Below are positions 55,007 to 64,000 of a DNA stretch of 64,000 bases, piece after piece. The position numbers and the translations under genes are program-made. The stretch's first letter is position 1; every line of letters starts with the position of its first letter. Source of the stretch: Anthoceros angustus (lineage: Eukaryota; Streptophyta; Anthocerotopsida; Anthocerotales; Anthocerotaceae); the NCBI GenBank assembly GCA_010909165.1, contig MU008158.1, positions 180,396-244,395 on the forward strand, read 5' to 3'. The notes beneath the pieces were generated by a model. That model was not told the origin of the DNA, searched no databases, and saw only the letters and a list, made by a program, of their open reading frames with translations.

Positions 55007-57200
55007 AGACTTATTAAGATGTCTAAAAGTGTTTTGTCTTATGTTATTTTATTTATGTCCTCAGTGGACTTAAATAAAATTCTTTTTCTTCTTCTATACT
55101 CAAATATTAGTATTCACTAGCTCTCATGATAAATATGCCATAAACATAGCATATATAGTAGTTTGAGGTGCTTATGTCTCGATGGTGGACAAAATTATAT
55201 CACACATGCATATATAGTAGCTGGATGGTGGTTTGGCAATGTAGAGTATACAAAACTTCGGAACTCAAGGGAAACTTTTAGAATTAGCAGATTATTTTAT
55301 TTCCACTAGAGAATATTTTACATCATATATATAGTTAGTATTTATATTAATTTAATATGTAGCATATTAATATGAAAAATATTTTAAAACCAAGTATTGT
55401 AAACTATTTTATTTATTTATTTAAAAAAAGATAATTGATCCCGTTTATATTGTTTTCCTCTGCGGGATTTACTTTTTATACTTTGTTGTAGAGAATTGGA
55501 TGCCGTTTTTTATGTCCAAGTATTTGGGAGGCCTTAGATCATTTGTATTTATATCTCAACTTCACTCAACAAGTTGGAATAGTAAAGCTTGTTTAAGGCC
55601 ATGAACTTCAAAGAACATATGATGTTTAAATGTACCAAAATTCATGGATATGCTGAGAGATATCGAGCAGCTAAGTTCAACTCTCCTTTTCATGGAAAAT
55701 TATGAGTTTTTGAACATAAAATTTTTTTCATGAAGATGTTACAAATATCGACCGGTCGGCTTCAGCTCTTGAGAAGCAGCTATAGGCAAAGTCCTAAGAA
55801 CTGCTAGCTGAACAAGATAATGAGCACGAATAATTGATTGCGCATGCATGGTATCAATCCTCACAAGATCTCTTAACCTATGCAACAGGTTGCCATATTC
55901 AGACTCCAAGTTTTTTATTTAGTCTAGACTCCTTCGGCTCTCAAGATGTAAGGCCCCTACATCACTAGCTACATACCTATTTTTCATCACTGTACAGTAT
56001 GCAATATTGCGTGCAAGCACCCAGCTCTCACGTCGTACGTATAGCTTGTGTTGCTCCTACTAAAATTATGCATATATTCATTGATATCGAGCAACCGGTT
56101 TCAGCTCTCCTATCTGCATCCAAGTGGTCACTAGAAGTTTCTAAAGGTACTAGATGTACTCACAAGCTCATAACCTTACCGGCCTCCCTCATGCGTTCAA
56201 GATTAGGGCTTGTCGATTATTACACGTCTAAAGTTTAGTTGTAGAGGTTGGCCATTGCATACATCGGCTACTCAAGCAACCCATTACCTAGGAATGATGC
56301 GATGCGTGTCAATAAGTTCTTGGAACTCTCAAGCCACAACTATAATCTTGAGCAACCAGTGCTACACATATGCGGCGCAACAACCTAGTTAAGCATGACC
56401 CTTCATTCTAAACAAAGACTTGAGAAGCAGCTATAGGCAGAGTCATAAGAATTGCTAGCAGAACAAAATAATGAAGATGAATAAGTGATTGCACACCCCT
56501 TGTATCGATCCTCACAAGGTCTCTTAATCTACGCAATAGGTTGCCATATTTAGACTCCAAGTTTTGCATTTACTAGTCTAGACTCCTCCAGCTCTTAAGA
56601 TGTAAGGCCCCTACATCACTAGCTACATACATGTTTTTCATCAGTGTACAGTATCCAATATCACATGCAAGCTCCAAGTTCTCACATCGTATGTACTGCT
56701 TGTGTTGTTCCCATCTAGTCCACCTCTTGTTTCTATGCATCCGATGAAAAAGTATGGGCTCGCAAATGGGTACGTGGCTCGCGCTCTCCTATTCACTCTA
56801 TGACAACGACAAGTGGTTGTCTTGGAACGTAATGTGGACTACATGTAGAGGGCACGCGCACTAGTCTTCATTTGCGGACATGCCATTGCTTTCACTTGGC
56901 AGAAACACAAGGAGGTCTTCTCAAGAGATCCTTGTGTTTCGTGCTATAGAGCATCATAGGCGGAGACTACAGACGACGTCACCTAATCAAACATATCCTA
57001 CAAGCAATCAAACAGAACTTTGCACCTGTGATTGCACATATGAGCGCGTTGGGACCTATTGTTCAATAGGTCCCAACGCGCTTTCACACTTTTAAAAGTG
57101 TGACAAAAGCCTGATGCTCATCCGATATGCTTGCATACCGGGCGAGCATCAGGGTAAGGGCGCCCTGGGAGAGGTAAGTCCTTGGCAGAAGGGGAGGAGC
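55006..57200. other. AT-rich spacer with a 650-bp tandem duplication
   Basis: 55006-55370 matches the upstream region of RING copy B and may hold its promoter. 'cttgagaagcagctataggc' begins two copies of about 300 bp at 55768 and 56420 (similarity about 85%), both containing 'gatgtaaggcccctacatca'. Frames 55999-56238 and 56210-56392 are not convincing. A hairpin cluster at 57043-57170 is listed separately. Confidence 0.6.
57043..57170. repeat. Cluster of four adjacent perfect or near-perfect hairpins
   Basis: 57043-57061 pairs perfectly with 57064-57082 (19 bp, two-base loop). 57084-57103 is a perfect 20-bp palindrome (tcacacttttaaaagtgtga). 57110-57119 pairs with 57144-57153 (cctgatgctc / gagcatcagg) around an inner tatgc-tt-gcata. 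'agggcgccct' follows at about 57156. No coding frame runs through. Confidence 0.9.
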
Positions 57201-57894
57201 CTAGAAAGGACTTTCTCCAATAACCCCTTTTGCACACAGACTTCCAAGAACCCCAAATTGCATGCCAAAAATTATGCACTGAAAATGGCCATTTTGAAGA
57301 GTTTAGGTCTTATTTACGCGAGTACAAAAGTGTTTGATTTTAAACTTTATCAAATTCTGAGGTTTCCTGAAACAAGGTCATTCTCATGACGAATACGAAT
57401 ACAAATATTTAGAGTCTTTACAAAACATGCTGTGATTATAGTACGCAAACCTTTCACTGGCACCAGTCAGTCCTAAGACTACTCTCGCTCTAGGAATTCT
57501 ACAGGACCTTATCTCTCAAACATTGGGAAGATATTACTTCATGATCTTGATCCGCGTGCAATGCGAGAATGAGATAAGTATTATTTGTAGTTGGAGCTGG
57601 GCCCACGCCAAACAGCTCAAGATGCAAAAGGTCCTCATTACTTGTTCAAGGTGTGATCACGAAAAAAACGATGAGGGCTAAGTCAAGATGAGGACATATT
57701 CAGATTAGAGAGGTGCACAAATAGAGATGAAAATGCCAAAAAGAACCCTTTAAAATAAATTAAAAAATAAATACCAAAAACTACCATTTTGGTGTTTTGT
57801 TTTCTTTACTTTTGCTCATTTCTGCTGAGAATGAATCGTATGGGAATGCACCAAGGGGAATGAACCGTACGAGGTAATGTCCCCGGTCCTTCTT

Positions 57895-58345
57895 GGTCCC
57901 AGGTGTGCGCACTTGTGCGCACACTAGGCCCCCCTTGTGCCAAGGTTTGCACACATGGGCCTTCTTGCTCCCTAGTGCATACACTTGTGCGCATACCTGG
58001 GCCTTCTTGCCCCCTGGTGCATACACTTGTGCGCGTACCTAGGCCTTCTTGCCCGTTGGTGCATACACTTGTGCACGTACCTGTGCCTTCTTGCCCATGG
58101 TGCATACACTTGTGCATGTTTTTGGGCCTTCTTGCCCCCATGTGCACGTACTTGTGCGCGCACTAGGGCCTTTATGCCCCCAAGTGCACACTCAAGTTTT
58201 GCGCAACTGGGCCTTCTTCCCCCCAAGTGCATGCATGTGGGCTTTATTGTGCCCATGTGCACGCACAAGTTTGTGTAGCTGGGCCTTCTTACCCCCAGGT
58301 GTGCACATCTGGGTCTTCTTGCCCCTAGGCGCGGAAACATGTTTG
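57895..58345. repeat. 42-bp minisatellite GTGCATACACTTGTGCGCGT
   Basis: 'gtgcatacacttgtgc' starts units at 57975, 58017, 58059 and 58100, with more degenerate units on both sides. 42 bp equals 14 codons, so long frames are open on both strands. The minus strand repeats GARRPRYAHKCMHQ in each unit. Confidence 0.9.
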
Positions 58346-59118
58346 ACCAAATGAAGAGTGCTAGGTGTGACTAAATGAACATGCAAGTGTGACACCGCAG
58401 GTTTGAACACCACATTGGAATTAGCATATACCCTCAAAAAGCGCATGAAAACAAGCCCCCTACGCGATTTTGCCCAAAAAACAGATGGGATTTTAGCCAT
58501 TTGCCGGAGAAACCCCTTACTATCTAGACGTTGTTTTGTGCTGTTCCACCTGGTCTTGCTCTTGTTTCCGTGCATATGATGAAAAAGTATGGGTGAAGAG
58601 CCTGCTGACTCCTTGACTCTATTATCGTCAGGGAGCGCATTGATCATCTGATGGAAGGGGATTTGGAAGGGGATTAAGATGCGAGCATAGCGTGCATGTA
58701 CCGCCTCCCCCGTGACATTATTGGCTAAGCATATGTCTTAGCTTGTCTGAACATTGTACAGTGAAGGGTCTCTGAGCCTGATGTACATGTCCTTGTCACA
58801 TGGGTTTTCACTTGTGGATTGAGTGTAAGAGTCCATGCATGAAAAAGTCAGCCAAGTTCTAAGGATACCCATTTCTAAGGATAACTTTGTTGTTGAGGCT
58901 GCACAATTGAGCCTCTACCTCATATACCTCACATATAGACGGCCAAGCTTAGAACAAACAGTCGAGTTCTAAGGACGACTCCGCTGTTTCATCCATTTTC
59001 ATTGTTGAGCCTTAGACTTCCTCATGTACTCTCACGCAGCCAGCCTGCCAAGCATGAAATAGTCAACAAAGTTCTAAGGAGAATTCCTTTGTTTCATCCA
59101 TTTGTACAATTGAGGATC

Positions 59119-59288
59119 TACCTCATGTACCTCACACAACTAGCCGAGGCTCTACCTCATGTACCTCACACAACTAGCCGAGGCTCTACCTCATGTACCT
59201 CTTACAACTAGCCGAGGCTCTACCTCATGTACCTCACACAACTAGCCGAGGCTCTACCTCATGTACCTCACACAACTAGCCCATATTA
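59119..59288. repeat. 34-bp tandem array, five units
   Basis: Units start at 59119, 59153, 59187, 59221 and 59255 with one or two base differences. A degenerate version is at 46880-47006. Confidence 0.95.
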
Positions 59289-59554
59289 AAAAATCATTAT
59301 CATGATCATTATCAAGGAGTAATCTTGCAGGAAAGACCGCAAACAATCATGTTTATCTTAACATATTATCAGTTGTGATTATTAAAAAATGCATGATTAT
59401 ATTTTCTTTTTTATTTTATTATGAATAATAATAACAATAAGAGGGGATGTTTTAATGGATGTTTATATAAATATGCATGGCATTTTCCAATCTTATAGTA
59501 GTTATTCCATCAAAGTTCCAAAATATTTGATGAGATCCTAGTCCTAGATCCTAG

Positions 59555-59671
59555 ATCCCCTCCACCTCCCCTCCCCTCCCCTCCCCTCCCCTCCACCCTC
59601 ACCTCACCCCTCACCCTCACCCCTCACCTCACCTCCCTCACCCTCACCCTCACCCTCACCTCACCTCACCT

Positions 59672-59709
<38 letters not shown>

Positions 59710-59710
59710 A
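59555..59710. repeat. Polypyrimidine CCCTCA / CCCCT array at the RING copy B 3' end
   Basis: CCCCT units (59575-59600) pass into (CCCTCA)n to 59709. The complement is (TGAGGG)n, which encodes the Glu-Gly C-terminal repeat of the RING protein and carries the stop. It is strongly strand-asymmetric, with potential for G-quadruplex or triplex formation. Confidence 0.9.
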
Positions 59711-60233
59711 TGTCATCTGCATACTCATAGTCAGCCTCGTCAACCTCATCATCCCCGTCCTCGGTCTCATTATTGACCGGTAAGGTGAGCGTGGGGGGGA
59801 ATACTCGAGTGAAAATGGGTGAATCATTTTCCTGTTCATCCTCGGGAACGAGCGGAAGCATCTCTCTATGATAAAAAAGATAAAAACTCAAAAGCTCCTC
59901 GTAGTGCTCATATGGATCCTCAACCGCATCCTCATCCTCGTCCACATCCTCATCCTCCGAATCCTCATCTTCGTCCTCATCGTCATTCTCATTGGCCTTG
60001 TCCTCATGGGGGAATATATCACCTCTGCAGTTGGGACATGTGGAATGATTCCCTATGATCCATGGCATCAAACATTTGTTGTGGAAAATGTGTCCACATG
60101 CATTCACCGTGATGATCTCTTCGTCTTTTAGAATAGGATCAAGACAAACAACACAATCTTTCGTGTCCTTGCCATCGTACTTGTTCAGTGTCACATTTGC
60201 ACCATATAGCATGTCCATTTTCACTTGACTCAA
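59661..60233 (-). CDS. RING-H2 protein with acidic segment, copy B
   Basis: 190 aa, about 85% identical to copy A over the conserved parts. The RING-H2 ligands are all kept (CVVCLDPILKDEEIITVNAC, then GHIFHNKCLMPW, CPNC). Only one acidic unit is present where copy A has four, which accounts for most of the length difference. Then VEDPYEHYEELLSFYLFYHR, FPPTLTLPVNNETEDGDD and a GEGEGEGEGEGEVR end. The reading frame is intact, so this copy is a good candidate for an expressed gene, probably an E3 ligase-like protein. Confidence 0.8.
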
Positions 60234-60550
60234 AGCCTTGTTAAGATGTCTAAAAATGTTTTGTCTTATATTATCTCAAATATTAGTATTCACTAGCTCT
60301 CATGATAAATATGCCGTAAACATAGCATATATAGTAGTTTGAGGTGCTTATGACTTGGTGGTGGACAAAATTATACCACACATTCATATGTAGTAGTTGA
60401 ATGGTGGTTTGGCAATCTAGAGTATGCAAAACTTAGAAAGGCAAGGAAAACTTTTGAAATTATCATATTATTTTACTTTCACTAGAGAAGGTTTTACAAC
60501 ATACGTATAGCTATTATTTATAATAATTTAGTGTGTTAATATAAAACTCG

Positions 60551-60935
60551 TTGCATGAAAAAGCTTTTTATCGGCCAGTCTGGAGAGATGGTGATTTTAC
60601 AAAGGTTGCTCAAATTCCCTTGGATATGCGCAGACATGGAGGGAAGAGCAAGATGAAGGCTGCAAATGGAGTAGCATATGCTCTTAGTGCTCAGAGTGAG
60701 CATAGGCATGAGATATGGGAAGAGGCAGAGGAACTGTCCATAACACGATAATTTTTGAAGGGGGTGAATAATCTCGAAGGGGTTTTCATAAATAATCTCG
60801 AAGGGGTTTTGATGGGCCCTAAAGCAGTTTTGAAGGCATTGACTCGAAAAAAGGTGTCACCGGTAAAGTTACTACTTTCCATCCGGCAATGTTTGTGTGT
60901 CGAATGGTATGCATCGAACCTAGGGAATGATGCAA
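60551..60935 (+). pseudogene. Small uncharacterised coding relic
   Basis: Frame 60551-60751 (66 aa: FYRPVWRDGDFTKVAQIPLD, KAANGVAYALSAQSEHRHEI) has protein-like composition. After its TAA the same strand has VNNLEGVFINNLEGVLMGPK at 60755-60940, in which a 30-bp direct repeat encodes NNLEGV twice. Unknown family. Confidence 0.3.
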
Positions 60936-60986
60936 AGTAGGAGCGGTGAGGAAGGTTCTGCCGCGAGGGCATTGTAAACTTCGATT

Positions 60987-61217
60987 TTGGGATGGAAATG
61001 TGGTTTTGTTATGACACCACAAAAGCCCAGACGGTATTTCCTAACACGAAACATCGACCGGACTTACAACATTAACTGGGACCCGGGAAAAAGCAGATTT
61101 CGGTTCACTCATCCCGAGTTCAATCCATCGTCATCACTTGGTCCGACTTCTCCTCCATTGTCATCACTATCTTGTGACACTTTCACTCGCGAGTTGTATG
61201 AAACCGCAACTTCATGA
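60987..61217 (+). CDS. Small uncharacterised frame (76 aa)
   Basis: Contains KPRRYFLTRNIDRTYNINWD and SRFRFTHPEFNPSSSLGPTS. No family is recognised. It could be a second fragment of the relic just before it. Confidence 0.25.
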   Translation: MGWKCGFVMTPQKPRRYFLTRNIDRTYNINWDPGKSRFRFTHPEFNPSSSLGPTSPPLSSLSCDTFTRELYETATS

Positions 61218-61219
61218 GC

Positions 61220-61890
61220 TTATCCCTTATCGCTTTTTGTCCATACGGATGTTTCCGTCGTTCAACACAAATGTCTGGGATATTGTTTCATTCACAAATA
61301 CCTCTGTATGTTTTTAGGTAATGGATCTTATTCCCTTTTTCCTCGGCATTGGACGGATGGGTTACCACTCTGGCGGACTATGTTCAGCACATATCTCCTT
61401 CATACGCATCTATGTGCTCGGTCCGATACTAGTGGATAAGAAAGTGAGGTCGTGGTGCGTTTAGCTTCCGTCAATGACCTCCCAATCCGAATGGCTTTAT
61501 GCGTGTCCGTATTGCAGCGGCTTTGCGGAAACATCCCTCTCGGTTCCGTTATGTCCCCATTCATCCGTGCCATTTCCAGTTGCCTTCCGCATTTTGATAT
61601 GCCCCAAATACATATCACGGTGGGGTCCCTCAATAATGCCTCATCTAGCAAAGCTTCATCAAGCACTTGAAGTGGTCGTGTATGATCCACTTACGCGTGA
61701 AAACCACTTCCAAGGGCAGCACTAGCCCAATGTTATTCTCCTCAATAGCAATCTCCTTCCGGTCCAACAGGCTTCCCACCACTTATACTCTTCATCACCT
61801 ATGGATGCAAATCTTTTAACCCTTCACCAAATGGGCCACACCTTCCATCGGTGATAGGATACCCCCCGTTCCTTCTTGTCCCCCACCGTA
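61220..61890. other. No gene seen with confidence
   Basis: Both strands have open frames of 70-96 codons (61400-61690 minus, 61452-61670 plus) without motifs. Confidence 0.35.
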
Positions 61891-61899
61891 GGATGGTGC

Positions 61900-62265
61900 T
61901 AAGGCGCCCGATCGGCCGGCGCCCTCCCCGGACATGCTCATCGCCGGGGCGCGGCCGCCCCACGCCCTCCCTGCCCATGGCGCCCGGCCCGGCAGCGCCT
62001 CTAACACCCTACCCATGGCGCCCGGGCGGCCCTCAACCGCCACCCATGGCGCCGGCCCAGCGCCCTCCCCTAACACACCACCCATGGGCGCCCGGCCCGG
62101 CGCCCTCCCCTAGCACACCACCCCGCCCATGGCGGCCGTGGCCTCCCCCTGCCTGCCGCCCAGGCGCGGCCGGCGCCCACCAACACGCCATGCCACCCAT
62201 GGGCGCCGGCGGCCCGGCGCCCTCCCCTAACACCCACGCCCTACCCATGGGCGCCGGCGCCCTCC
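61900..62265. repeat. GC-rich CCCATGGGCGCC minisatellite
   Basis: Variants of 'cacccatgggcgcccggccc' plus 'cgccctcccctaacac' recur about nine times. The frame on the plus strand is Pro/Ala-rich and that on the minus strand is Gly/Ala-rich; both are repeat by-products. Confidence 0.85.
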
Positions 62266-62495
62266 TCCTATGTCTTCAGAAAATAAATATTTAGCGCCTC
62301 AAAGGTATTTCAACCATGGGTTGGTCTAGTGTTTGGGAAATAAGTGTAGTAACGAATAGGTTTTTGTTCAAACCTCGTGCCTCCTCACAGTTCAATTTTG
62401 TTGATTTTAAGGATGCTTGCATGGGCGCATGGGCAACTAACTTTGTTCATTTTAAGGACGTTGGCATTGCCTTAAAGCCCAAGTGGTTGCATTGA

Positions 62496-62690
62496 GTGCG
62501 GAAGGTTGAAGACCACGGTGGCGACCTTTTGGATGAGGTCGGAGACCCTAGATCTTTGTGGCGATCGACACCGTCGGGGCCCAAGAATGATACTATTGAA
62601 GGCGAGCAAGCAATGGAGGAGAGCGACAACCGAGGCGGAGGATATGGACCGCCTCGAATATGGCGGTGGTACTTGACTCGATTTCGGTAA
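62496..62690 (+). CDS. Small uncharacterised frame (64 aa)
   Basis: MRKVEDHGGDLLDEVGDPRS to GYGPPRIWRWYLTRFR. No domain; isolated between non-coding stretches. Confidence 0.2.
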   Translation: MRKVEDHGGDLLDEVGDPRSLWRSTPSGPKNDTIEGEQAMEESDNRGGGYGPPRIWRWYLTRFR

Positions 62691-62699
62691 GGCATGGAT

Positions 62700-63230
62700 G
62701 AGTCGCGGGCCGCACTCTTGAATGGCTATTGTCGATCTTGATGACCACTTCCTCCTTTGATGATTGTTTGTTGCAATGTTCTCACGACCATAAATGAGAC
62801 TCCGCTAATGAGTTGTTTTCATTGTGTTCCACCACTTGAAAGTAAAAGTTTTTGGTAATAAACATATGAAAATGGCAGCCCTCTATGCATTCTACTAAAG
62901 CATAAGCGGGCCCACACCCTCATGCTCCAGTTCTCGGGTGTAGACTTGAAAGTGCATCTTTTATCAAAGATATGACCTCGAGAAAGGGTGTGTGCATTAT
63001 CAAAGTGGGGCACATGTCTTTATTCTAGGTAAGGTGTTCTTCGTGACAAGGGGGTGCTGTCTCGGCCGAAGGGGGTCAGTATATCCCCCCCTTCAAAAAT
63101 TATCGTGTTCCATCCAGGAAGTGCGAAAGCAATATGGACATGGTGGAGTGCTCAGAATCACTCGCACTGAGGGTTTGAAATCTGCAAGGGTTTGAGAGAA
63201 CCAGCGTGTGGACGCCGGACTCCCCTTGGG
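62700..63230. other. Spacer; no gene seen
   Basis: Only short frames without motifs. Confidence 0.4.
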
Positions 63231-63239
63231 ATTGGGAAA

Positions 63240-63432
63240 TAAGCGGGGTTTGTTTTTTTCGTAGGTATGGAGTGTAAAATAAGGCGGAAAAGGAGGAACA
63301 AGCACGGGGCCTCCGGGGTGCTCGGGCCTCCGGACTCAGGGGAGTGGTGAGACCGGTGCCACTCCGAGACCCGTAGCTGGAGTGTCGGGATGGTCTGGAC
63401 CCCACTCGGGTCAAAACGGATAAGTACGCCAT
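63240..63432 (+). repeat. Inverted copy of the 46.2-kb LTR-like sequence
   Basis: The complement encodes the same peptide ends as 46183-46401 (MAYLS ... FPPYF-LHTYEKNK), showing homology in opposite orientation. The middle is diverged, with 'ggggcctccggggtgctcgg'. What follows to 64000 is GC-rich with overlapping frames on both strands and no recognised gene. Confidence 0.55.
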
Positions 63433-64000
63433 AACTTAGAAGTTGGGGCGTGAGTTAAAGGCGCCACTGACGGCAACAGATGGAAGGCAGCATGCGGCGA
63501 GGCCGGGGCGTAGCCTTGCGAGGGGCCGTTATAGCGGTATTCACGCTCCGCGCATATGCGCGGCGTAAGGCCCAGGTAGGCGGGCGTAAGGCGAGTAAGC
63601 CATGCGAGGCTCGGCATGAGACGACAAAAGAGCCACCCCTCCATGGCCGGTTGCCAAGCGAGGCAAGGCGAGTCATTCTCCCAAAGCAACCCGGCGATCT
63701 CGCTGCTCTCGGCCTTTCGAACACCCAGCCCTCTGGCGTTGTCTTCGTCCTTCGAGGCACCCTCCCGTGGCTCGGCCGCGAAGCGAAACGCCGCGCGGCC
63801 AAGGAGGCAGCGGCTGAGCCTCACACTCAGCAAGGCGAAGGAGGCGGAAGATGGGACAAGCGGCGGAGGTGTGGAGCCATGGAGCTTGGTGGGCGCAACA
63901 TTCACGGCGCTATCCGGACTTGAACGTGGGGATGGCCGAAAGGTCAGAATGCTTTGGAGCGTTTTCAGTGTATGGACCTTCGGCGTCGCCTAGTCGGGGA

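Larger units (their letters stand above)
46440..55370. repeat. Segmental duplication copy A (holds copia-C)
   Basis: From 'ctagaaaggactttctcca' at 46440 to about 55370 this matches 57200-60545 in order, apart from the copia-C insertion here (47539-53966) and a 1.47-kb extra segment in copy B. Shared blocks include a 34-bp repeat array (46880-47006), 'cttatagtaattattccatc' near 47268, the RING-H2 gene and its upstream AT-rich DNA. Divergence is roughly 10-15% outside repeats. Confidence 0.85.
57200..60545. repeat. Segmental duplication copy B
   Basis: Matches 46440-47320 and 54000-55370 in order. Compared with copy A it has an extra 1.47 kb at 57475-58945 and lacks copia-C. The 34-bp repeat (tacctcatgtacctcacaca...) has five units at 59119-59288, against about four degenerate ones in copy A. 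Confidence 0.85.

Noticed and set aside
61816-62294. 147-aa Pro-rich frame and its Gly/Ala-rich antisense
   Set aside because: Repeat by-products of the CCCATGGGCGCC minisatellite.
63430-64000. Possible rRNA or organelle-derived GC-rich sequence
   Set aside because: No conserved rRNA or tRNA stretch could be recognised. The frames overlap on both strands without motifs.

Overview
The window looks like nuclear DNA of a plant (streptophyte). It has a 13-unit TTTAGGG telomere-type array at 3946-4038, Ty1/copia elements primed by the plant-type initiator tRNA-Met, GT-AG introns of 67-100 bp, and a RING-H2 gene pair. The species cannot be read from the sequence. Nearly all of it is transposon-derived, nested and locally duplicated.

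Layout. 0.3-2.7 kb: a plus-strand gene of unknown function, partly broken, whose last intron splices in phase. 2.7-5.7 kb: AT-rich DNA with two short tandem repeats, the telomeric array and a broken coiled-coil gene. 5.7-10.26 kb: a decayed non-LTR retrotransposon on the plus strand, with repeated RT and C-terminal blocks. 10.35-43.8 kb: a nested stack on the minus strand. Copia-A (10355-13448 and 41248-about 43790) is split inside its protease codons by copia-B, whose LTRs lie at 13449-13715 and 40986-41247. Copia-B's own gag is split by about 19 kb holding low-complexity DNA, minisatellites, unrecognised coding relics and two tandem 4.5-kb units of a DDE-like transposase gene. 44.1-46.4 kb: a gag-like gene with an LTR-like sequence upstream. 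46.44-55.37 and 57.2-60.55 kb: a segmental duplication, each copy carrying one RING-H2 gene. A complete copia element (copia-C, 47539-53966) sits in the first copy. 60.5-64 kb: small unknown ORFs, a GC-rich repeat and an inverted copy of the LTR-like sequence.

Most interesting: copia-C carries, antisense between its pol stop and 3' LTR, a gene whose two introns splice into one open frame. Copia-B has an antisense, intron-containing coding region in the same place, and in both the antisense stop lies about 40 bp from the pol stop.

Duplicate copies in the 5-40 kb part differ mainly by small indels and changes at CAG/CTG and CG sites. This suggests either methylation-linked consensus error or real decay at methylated sites, so many frameshifts there may not be biological.
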